Source: an uncultured Hyphomonadaceae bacterium
Lineage (GTDB): Bacteria > Pseudomonadota > Alphaproteobacteria > Caulobacterales > Hyphomonadaceae
DNA: 8,773 bases
Assembly: GCA_938049795.1 (NCBI GenBank)
Contig: CALLCD010000198.1
Coordinates: 1-8,773, forward strand
Reading direction: 5' to 3'
Position numbers and translations under genes: made by a program. Positions within the stretch are counted from its first letter, which is position 1. Every line of letters starts with the position of its first letter. Below, piece after piece: positions 1-5,193 of this stretch. Under the pieces are notes generated by a model, which was not told the DNA's origin, searched no databases, and was given only the letters and a program-made list of their open reading frames with translations.

Positions 1-1379
1 GTGATCGTCACACCAAGCCCGGTCCCGCCAAAGCGGCGCGTGGTTGATCCGTCCGCCTGCTGAAAGGAATCAAAGATTGTCTTAAGCTCTTCGGGCGCAA
101 TCCCGATCCCCGTGTCCGAGACATGCACCGTCACTTCATGCTCGTCCCCCACCGGCTTGCTCGTCACCGCAGCGATGACGCGGCCCGACTGAGTAAATTT
201 GATCGCATTCGAGATTAAGTTCTCAACGCATTGCCGCATCCGCACCGGGTCAATCTGCATGCGCGATGGCACCGCCGGATGGATCACAAGGTCAAAATCA
301 AGCCCCTTGTCTTCGGCCAATGGCTTGTGCAGCTTATAGAGCCCGCCAAGCTTGTGGCGAATATCGGTCTCCACACGGCTGATCTCAAGCTTGCCCGCTT
401 CGACTTTGGACAGATCGAGAATATCATTGAGCAGCGACATCAGATTGGTGCTCGACTCGCGGATCACCGCAAGGTGCTCTGCCTGCTGAGCATCCAGATC
501 CGAATAGGACAAAACCTGCGCCATGCCGACCACGCCATTGAGCGGCGTGCGGATCTCATGGCTCATATTGGCGAGAAATTCAGACTTCATCCGCGTCGCT
601 TCTTCAGCCTTCACGAGCGCTGAGCGCAAATCATGCTGGGCTTTGCGCTCTTCACGCACATCGCGGAAATGGGCCAGCGATAACAGCTCCCCATCTGTAC
701 TGTGAATGGTTGACACAGCGACCGAGAAGAGGATTTCTTCTCCCGATTTTGTCAGATAGGTTCGGTCCGTAATGTACTGATTGATTTCTTCGGTTTCGAG
801 CTTTTGGGCGAGATCCTGCCGTACATCAGATTCGGCCTCGTGCATCAGGTCTCTAATGTTCAGCGCCAGCAATTCTTCCCGCGTGTAGCCGAGTTGCTCG
901 CAAAGCGCGCGATTGGCATAGATAATCTTATGGTCAACATTGGCAATCGCAATCGCGTTGACAGCATCATCACAGGCTGATTCCATCATTTTAAGCTGTC
1001 CACGCGCCGCGTCCCGCTCGGCCACGACATCACTGACATCCTCCATCATGACGATGCAGCCACCCTCCGATGGCGACGACACGAACTTGATCATTTTCTT
1101 ACCATAGACAGAGCCAGCTTGCGCGGTCGTGATCATGCTCAGATGTGCGCCGGTTTCGATTGTTTCGACCATTTGGGCAAACCCGGCCGAGCCGCGCAAA
1201 TATCCGTGCAAGTCCAGAAGGCTCTTGCCGACCACATCGTCGCGCTCTGCATCGCTCTGCTTGAGCATCTCATCATTGGCCCAAAGGAATGTGAAATCGA
1301 CAATCGCGCTGGTATCGTCTTTCACCGGCTCAAAGCCCATCACAGGTACGGGCAGCGTGTTTATCAGATCAATGGCCAA
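1..1379 (-). CDS. PAS-PAS sensor histidine kinase, cytosolic, C-terminus outside window
   Basis: This is a two-component sensor kinase that autophosphorylates a histidine and should pass the phosphate to a response regulator not seen here. The frame is open over 459 codons to the left edge. A first PAS-like domain covers about residues 5-115 and a second about 133-245, followed by a short helical linker. The HisKA domain is at about 262-330 with the H-box MSHEIRTPLNG; the phospho-acceptor is His274. The ATPase domain has an N-box (Asn391 in NLISNAIKFT), a G1 box (Asp422 in DTGIG) and a G2 box FGGTGLG at about 450-456. No transmembrane segment is visible, so it probably senses a cytosolic signal through PAS. 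The start is TTG: an in-frame TAA lies six codons upstream, and GGAG sits 8 nt before the TTG. Whether a receiver domain follows (hybrid kinase) cannot be seen. The domain call is secure; the signal is unknown. Confidence 0.95.
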   Translation of the reverse strand, partial: MAIDLINTLPVPVMGFEPVKDDTSAIVDFTFLWANDEMLKQSDAERDDVVGKSLLDLHGYLRGSAGFAQMVETIETGAHLSMITTAQAGSVYGKKMIKFVSSPSEGGCIVMMEDVSDVVAERDAARGQLKMMESACDDAVNAIAIANVDHKIIYANRALCEQLGYTREELLALNIRDLMHEAESDVRQDLAQKLETEEINQYITDRTYLTKSGEEILFSVAVSTIHSTDGELLSLAHFRDVREERKAQHDLRSALVKAEEATRMKSEFLANMSHEIRTPLNGVVGMAQVLSYSDLDAQQAEHLAVIRESSTNLMSLLNDILDLSKVEAGKLEISRVETDIRHKLGGLYKLHKPLAEDKGLDFDLVIHPAVPSRMQIDPVRMRQCVENLISNAIKFTQSGRVIAAVTSKPVGDEHEVTVHVSDTGIGIAPEELKTIFDSFQQADGSTTRRFGGTGLGVTI

Positions 1380-1387
1380 GCGACGTA

Positions 1388-1391
1388 CTCC
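1388..1391 (-). promoter_or_regulatory. Ribosome binding site supporting the TTG start of the histidine kinase
   Basis: On the minus strand GGAG lies 8 nt before the TTG at 1379-1377. The next in-frame ATG is 13 codons further in, inside the first PAS-like domain (the Met in PVPVMGFEP), and has no comparable purine-rich element. This favours TTG as the start. Confidence 0.6.
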
Positions 1392-1405
1392 AAATTACGA
1401 TCATC

Positions 1406-1446
1406 AGATTTTACGGCGAAATCATTAACTAGATTTTACGCCGAAA
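1406..1446. repeat. Tandem 16-bp direct repeat, 25-bp period (candidate operator pair)
   Basis: AGATTTTACGGCGAAA at 1406-1421 recurs as AGATTTTACGCCGAAA at 1431-1446, identical at 15 of 16 positions. The offset of 25 bp is about 2.4 helical turns. The repeat lies between the divergent kinase and rnr promoters, 27-67 bp from the kinase start codon and 80-120 bp from the rnr start codon, so a regulator bound here could act on either gene. The repeat is seen directly; a role as an operator is inference. Confidence 0.7.
1425..1439. promoter_or_regulatory. CtrA-like motif TTAA-N7-TTAC (weak)
   Basis: TTAA at 1425-1428 and TTAC at 1436-1439 are separated by 7 nt. This matches the alphaproteobacterial CtrA consensus TTAA-N7-TTAA with one mismatch. 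It lies in the right kind of place, but a one-mismatch hit is expected about three times by chance in random sequence of this length. It also overlaps the second copy of the tandem repeat, which could explain the bases equally well. Confidence 0.2.
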
Positions 1447-1525
1447 GCGTAACACCCATCGCAAAATCGCAGGATTTTCAAAAATCAGGGCGCGCGCGGC
1501 CCCGAACTCGCCTATAAGCGCCAAT

Positions 1526-3760
1526 ATGACACTTATATCAAAAGAGATTCTGCTGAAATTTCTGGCAGACAATCCACACATCACCAGCAAAAGAGACATC
1601 GCCCGTGCCCTGCACATTACGGGCAAGGGCCGGACGGAACTGCGCCATATCCTCAAAGAGCTTGAAGCGGACGGCAAACTCGAACGCACCGCCAAACGCG
1701 CCTATGCCCAGAAAGACACGCCGCCGCCTACCGGCATGCTCTTGTTCGAACGCATCGACGAGCATGGCGATCTCGTTGGCCGTATGACAGGGCGCGACGG
1801 CCCTTATGGCCCCGAGATTGTCTATGCCGGCGTTCAGGGCAAACGTAAGCAGCCGGTCCCGGGCGCTGGCGACCGCGCGCTTTGTAAAGTCTTCGAGACC
1901 AAACAAGGCTGGCGCGCCAAGATGATCAAAAAGATCGGACGGGCCGAAGCGTCCGAGATGACCGGCCTTTACACCACACTGCGCAATGGCGGCGGACGCG
2001 TCGCTCCGGCCAATCGCAAGGACCGGCGCGAAATTGTCATCGAGCACAATGACGCTGGTGGCGCGCAAGACGGCGACCTGGTTGTTGCCCGCCTCAAGCC
2101 CGGCGGACCGGGCCGCGCCTATGGGCCGAAGCTTGGCGTCATCACCGAAATTATCGGACAGGCGGACGACCCAAAAGCTGCCAGCATCCTCGCCATTCAT
2201 GCTCATGGCATTCCCGTCGATTTCCCCGACGAGGTCATCGCCGCCGCCAAATCCGCCGAGCCTGCCAAGGTCAAACGCGAAGACCTGACCAAAACCCCGC
2301 TCATCACCATCGACCCGCCCGATGCGCGCGATCATGATGATGCCGTTTTTGCTGAAAAGCTCGAGGATGGCTGGCGCGTTATTGTCGCCATTGCCGATGT
2401 CTCCGCCTATGTCACCGAAGGCTCGGCGCTCGACCGCGAAGCGCAGATGCGCGGCAACTCGACCTATTTCCCCGACCGCGTTGTGCCCATGCTGCCCGAA
2501 GAATTGTCCGCAGACGCATGTTCTCTGAGAGAGAAAGAACTGCGCGCCTGCATGGCCGTCGAAATGATCTTCGACACGTCCGGCACCAAACGCTCCCACC
2601 GCTTCATTCGCGGCACAATGCGCTCAGCGGCCAAGCTCTCCTATAACGAAGCGCAGAACGCAATTGACGGCCTCTCAGGCGGCCCCGGCGACGCCATGCT
2701 CGACCATGTACTCAAGCCGCTATGGGGCGCTTATACCGCCATGTGCGTTGCGCGCGACAAACGCCAGCCGCTCGATCTCGACCTGCCCGAACGCCGCGTC
2801 GAGCTTGGCGAGGATGGCCATGTCAAAGCGATCACCCAACGCGAACGGTTCGATGCCCACCGCTTGATCGAAGAGATGATGATTGCTGCCAATGTCTGTG
2901 CCGCCGAGACACTGGAAAAGGCCAGAACACCGCTCATCTATCGCATCCATGACCAGCCATCGGACGCCAAAATCTCCGCCCTTGCCGACTTCCTGCAAAC
3001 CCTGAACATCAAATGGGCACGCGGCGAACGTCCGCAGACACACCGTTTCAACACGCTTCTTGCCGAGGCGGGCTCGGGCGAACACAAGGATGTGGTGACC
3101 GAAATGGTGCTCCGCTCGCAGGCCCAGGCCGTCTACGCCCCTGACAATATCGGCCATTTCGGCCTCCACTTGACCAAATACGCCCACTTCACCTCGCCCA
3201 TCCGCCGTTATTCGGACCTTATCGTCCACCGCGCTTTGATCCGTACTCTGCAAATGGGGCCGGACGGGCTCGGCGACGAAAACGCCGCGCGCATGGAGGA
3301 GCTTGCCGAACACCTCTCGACCACTGAACGCCGCTCTATGGCCGCCGAGCGTGAGGCAACCGACAGGTATCTCGCGCACTTCATGGCCGACCGCGTGGGC
3401 GCCGAGTTTGAAGGCCGCATCGCCGGGCTCAACAAGGCGGGCCTCTTCATCAAGCTTGCCGAAACCGGCGCGGACGGATTTGTGCCGATCTCGAAACTGT
3501 CGGACGAATACTGGGTCCATGATGAACGCTCCCAGGCGCTCGTCACCCGTGGCTCGGGCCGCCGCTACGAAATGGGTCAGGAGATCAGCGTGCGCCTGTC
3601 CGAAGCGACCCCCTTAACCGGCGGCCTGCTGCTGGAAATGCTGTCAAAGCCGCTGGCCAAAAAGCCCGGCAGCAAAGCGCCCGCCTCCCGCACGCCCCGC
3701 AAAGGGAACCGGAAAATGGGCAAAGCGGAGAAGCATAGGCGGAGGAAGCTTAAGAAATGA
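1526..3760 (+). CDS. rnr: Ribonuclease R (RNB family 3'-5' exoribonuclease)
   Basis: RNase R degrades RNA processively from the 3' end, including structured RNA, in mRNA turnover, rRNA quality control and tmRNA-linked decay. The 744-residue protein shows the family order: an N-terminal winged-helix-like segment (about 1-65), cold-shock/OB-type regions (about 66-235), the RNB catalytic domain (about 255-575), an S1 domain (about 625-708) and a basic Lys/Arg-rich tail (about 710-744). The RNB metal-binding aspartates lie in DPPDARDHDDAV, with Asp263, Asp269, Asp271 and Asp272 matching the E. coli set. The motif HFTSPIRRYSDL at about 554-565 is also typical. The length is somewhat below the E. 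coli enzyme (about 810). No Shine-Dalgarno sequence precedes the ATG, and TATAAG lies 7 nt upstream of it, so a leaderless mRNA is possible. In many alphaproteobacteria topA lies just upstream of rnr; here a divergent histidine kinase does instead. Confidence 0.97.
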   Translation: MTLISKEILLKFLADNPHITSKRDIARALHITGKGRTELRHILKELEADGKLERTAKRAYAQKDTPPPTGMLLFERIDEHGDLVGRMTGRDGPYGPEIVYAGVQGKRKQPVPGAGDRALCKVFETKQGWRAKMIKKIGRAEASEMTGLYTTLRNGGGRVAPANRKDRREIVIEHNDAGGAQDGDLVVARLKPGGPGRAYGPKLGVITEIIGQADDPKAASILAIHAHGIPVDFPDEVIAAAKSAEPAKVKREDLTKTPLITIDPPDARDHDDAVFAEKLEDGWRVIVAIADVSAYVTEGSALDREAQMRGNSTYFPDRVVPMLPEELSADACSLREKELRACMAVEMIFDTSGTKRSHRFIRGTMRSAAKLSYNEAQNAIDGLSGGPGDAMLDHVLKPLWGAYTAMCVARDKRQPLDLDLPERRVELGEDGHVKAITQRERFDAHRLIEEMMIAANVCAAETLEKARTPLIYRIHDQPSDAKISALADFLQTLNIKWARGERPQTHRFNTLLAEAGSGEHKDVVTEMVLRSQAQAVYAPDNIGHFGLHLTKYAHFTSPIRRYSDLIVHRALIRTLQMGPDGLGDENAARMEELAEHLSTTERRSMAAEREATDRYLAHFMADRVGAEFEGRIAGLNKAGLFIKLAETGADGFVPISKLSDEYWVHDERSQALVTRGSGRRYEMGQEISVRLSEATPLTGGLLLEMLSKPLAKKPGSKAPASRTPRKGNRKMGKAEKHRRRKLKK

Positions 3761-3810
3761 CCCGCCCGCACAAGCGACAAAAGCCAAAACACCCCACCCG
3801 CCCGGTCTTA

Positions 3811-3832
3811 ATTTCGCCGTATTCAGACTGAA
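3811..3832. promoter_or_regulatory. Repeat-core match and palindrome upstream of the six-cysteine protein gene
   Basis: In the 105-bp gap between rnr and the next gene, ATTTCGCCGTA (3811-3821) is the exact reverse complement of 1412-1422, the core of the first tandem repeat in the kinase/rnr region. It is directly followed by the perfect short palindrome TTCAGACTGAA (3822-3832). The pair lies 34-55 bp before the ATG at 3866, a normal place for an operator. Both sequences are seen directly; a regulatory role is inference, and no good -35/-10 pair could be assigned. Confidence 0.3.
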
Positions 3833-3856
3833 CCATGTGAACGGATGATTACATTA

Positions 3857-3861
3857 GAGGG
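3857..3861 (+). promoter_or_regulatory. Ribosome binding site deciding the start at 3866
   Basis: GAGGG, within AGAGGGA, lies 4 nt before the ATG at 3866. The in-frame ATG at 3845 has no such element and would add seven residues before a signal peptide that already begins with a lysine-containing N-region at 3866. Confidence 0.7.
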
Positions 3862-3865
3862 ACAC

Positions 3866-4399
3866 ATGAAACCGCACATTCTACTCGCCGCAGCGCTCTG
3901 CGCGACACCGCTCGCCATAGCTCAAACCGAACCCGCCCCCACGCAAACATCCTCTCAAGAGGCGTCGCCAAGCATGATCACATTCTGCCTTGGGTCGAAT
4001 GAGATGCTGGACCTGTTTTTAAAAGGCGAGACAGAGAACATACCCCGATATAGCGAAAGTGCCGGCGCACGCGTCCAGAGGCAGTTCCCGAAAACGCATG
4101 TCTATCTGCACGCAAAATATATCGAGCGCGGCGACAGATCTATCGGGATTTGCCAGTATTCAAACCATGTCGGCATCGTCGCCAATTATGTGCTTAATGG
4201 TGCATGGGCAGATGCGGCCGATGGAGACTGTAGCGGTGAATACTGCGCACGCGGAGGATATTGGCGTCAGGAATGGAGGGAAACATCTGAAGCTGACGAT
4301 GTCGAGGGCCAAGAATATATCTACACTTGTATGCGAGATAACCAAGATGGTCGCGTCTTTCCAAGCGGCCAGTGTGGATTTTCGCCAGGAAAACCCTAA
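3866..4399 (+). CDS. Exported protein of unknown family with six cysteines
   Basis: I do not recognise the family. The 177-residue product begins with a typical Sec signal peptide: MKPH, a hydrophobic stretch ILLAAALCATPLAIA, and a probable signal peptidase I cut near Ala19-Gln20 (AIA-QT). There is no lipobox cysteine at the cut, so it is probably soluble in the periplasm or secreted. A Thr/Ser/Pro-rich linker (about 21-37) leads into a compact domain rich in aromatic residues. The mature part has six cysteines (41, 96, 122, 127, 155, 170), an even number that suits up to three disulfides. The region 120-140 (DGDCSGEYCARGGYW) is Gly/Cys-rich. No catalytic motif is evident. Codon use differs from its neighbours, with ATA, AGA, AGG and CGA codons and lower G+C, which may point to relaxed selection or more recent acquisition. 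It sits between rnr and a Nudix gene, 29 bp before the latter, so the two are probably cotranscribed. Confidence 0.8.
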   Translation: MKPHILLAAALCATPLAIAQTEPAPTQTSSQEASPSMITFCLGSNEMLDLFLKGETENIPRYSESAGARVQRQFPKTHVYLHAKYIERGDRSIGICQYSNHVGIVANYVLNGAWADAADGDCSGEYCARGGYWRQEWRETSEADDVEGQEYIYTCMRDNQDGRVFPSGQCGFSPGKP

Positions 4400-4428
4400 A
4401 GCCAAGCCACGCCCGAGAGACACCACAT

Positions 4429-5163
4429 ATGACCGTCCCCGGTATCCAGTCCGCCTATGACAAGGAAGATGATGGCGATGTCATTGTCACCGACCAGCCA
4501 AGCCCGCGCCCCAAAGATGCCGCCACACTGATCCTCTTGCGACCTGCAGGCCCGTCCGCCGAAGTCCTGATGGGCAAACGCTCTGGCAAACATAGTTTCA
4601 TGCCGGACAAATATGTCTTTCCGGGTGGGCGCGTTGATCCAACCGACGGGCGTATTCCAGCCGCCAGTGAGTTACACGATAAAAGCGCGGAGAAACTGTC
4701 GATCAGTACACGGCGTAAACCCCGCGCCTTTGCGCTGACCGCCATTCGGGAAACATTCGAGGAAACCGGCCTTATCGTCGGCAAAGCCCGTCAGGATGCG
4801 GCCCCTTATAAAGTCCATAAGGACTGGCAGGACTTCTTTTCCCAAAGCGCAATCCCCAGCCTCAAGGGTTTGCGCTTTATTGGCCGCGCCATCACGCCGC
4901 CCTATCGGCCCAAACGCTTTGATGCGCGTTTTTTCATGGCCGATGCCCGTGATGCTTTGATTGATGACCGTCCGCCCGTGGACGGCGCAGAGCTGTCGGA
5001 TCTGCAATGGGTGTCTCTTGACGCCGCGCTTGAACTTGACCTGCCCAATGTGACGCGGTTCATGCTCAGTGAGATTGAACGTCGGATAGCTTCACCGCGT
5101 CAGCAGCCTTCACCGCCACTCCTGCGTTGGACGCAAACCGGGCATTCCGTCACCCGGCTCTGA
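4429..5163 (+). CDS. Nudix hydrolase, NUDT19-like with an insertion in the Nudix box
   Basis: The 244-residue protein is a Nudix-fold pyrophosphohydrolase that should cleave a nucleoside diphosphate linked to another group; the substrate is not known. The beta strand AATLILLR (31-38) is followed by VFPGGRVD (63-70) and the catalytic helix RETFEETG (107-114), where Glu108, Glu111 and Glu112 would bind metal. In a classical box the glycine and the REUXEE arginine are 14 residues apart; here Gly67 and Arg107 are 40 apart, an insertion of about 26 residues. I recall a comparable insertion in NUDT19/CoA-type members, so an acyl-CoA or CoA substrate is possible but unproven. The start at 4429 is chosen because GAGAGA lies 8 nt upstream; an in-frame ATG at 4372 lies inside the preceding gene and adds residues that do not look conserved. 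A Nudix gene close behind rnr recalls other alphaproteobacteria. Confidence 0.92.
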   Translation: MTVPGIQSAYDKEDDGDVIVTDQPSPRPKDAATLILLRPAGPSAEVLMGKRSGKHSFMPDKYVFPGGRVDPTDGRIPAASELHDKSAEKLSISTRRKPRAFALTAIRETFEETGLIVGKARQDAAPYKVHKDWQDFFSQSAIPSLKGLRFIGRAITPPYRPKRFDARFFMADARDALIDDRPPVDGAELSDLQWVSLDAALELDLPNVTRFMLSEIERRIASPRQQPSPPLLRWTQTGHSVTRL

Positions 5164-5193
5164 TCAATCCGACAGCGTCAGTCAGCGATCAGA
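5159..5193. terminator. Inverted repeat filling the convergent gap (possible bidirectional terminator)
   Basis: TCTGATC at 5159-5165, overlapping the Nudix stop codon, is the exact reverse complement of GATCAGA at 5187-5193, directly beside the stop of the GGDEF-EAL gene. The 21-nt loop also contains GAC-AGC-GTC, which could form a short inner stem. The position between two converging genes suits a bidirectional terminator. However, the arms are only 7 bp and only moderately G+C-rich, and no T-tract follows on either strand. Confidence 0.25.

Larger units (their letters stand above)
1380..1525. promoter_or_regulatory. Divergent intergenic region between the histidine kinase and rnr
   Basis: These 146 bp separate two genes that point away from each other, so both promoters must lie here or inside the neighbouring coding sequences. 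The half next to the kinase (about 1390-1490) is A+T-rich; the half next to rnr is G+C-rich. It holds the 16-bp tandem repeat (separate entry). A TATAAG hexamer at 1513-1518 lies 7 nt before the rnr ATG, the distance expected between a -10 box and a transcription start at the A of ATG, but no convincing -35 box lies 16-18 bp upstream of it. A small inverted repeat, GATTTT-CA-AAAATC, is at 1473-1486. Each tandem repeat copy carries TAAAAT on the minus strand, -10-like for the kinase. The promoter function is inferred from gene layout; the exact elements are uncertain. Confidence 0.5.

Noticed and set aside
231..623. Plus-strand frame of 130 codons opposite the histidine kinase
   Set aside because: It runs antisense to the HisKA and ATPase domain coding region; the minus-strand protein has all the kinase motifs.
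1473..1486. Small hairpin GATTTT-CA-AAAATC as a terminator
   Set aside because: It lies between two divergent genes, where no transcript needs to end; it has a 2-nt loop and an A+T-only core, so it is not a plausible terminator.
1538..2599. Long open frame (353 codons) on the minus strand inside rnr
   Set aside because: It is fully antisense to the conserved RNase R sequence, begins without a ribosome binding site and reads as a low-complexity Gly/Asp/Phe-rich product typical of codon-bias shadows.
2720..3520. Minus-strand frame of 266 codons inside rnr
   Set aside because: It lies antisense to the RNB/S1 coding region, has no recognisable motif and fits a shadow of G+C-rich codon bias.
3830..3842. 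GAAC-N5-GAAC resembling an alphaproteobacterial LexA (SOS) box
   Set aside because: The alphaproteobacterial LexA consensus has a 7-nt spacer between GAAC (or GTTC) half-sites; here the spacer is 5, so the match is probably chance.
4372..4428. Upstream in-frame ATG for the Nudix hydrolase
   Set aside because: It starts inside the preceding exported-protein gene without a ribosome binding site, whereas the ATG at 4429 has GAGAGA at a good distance.
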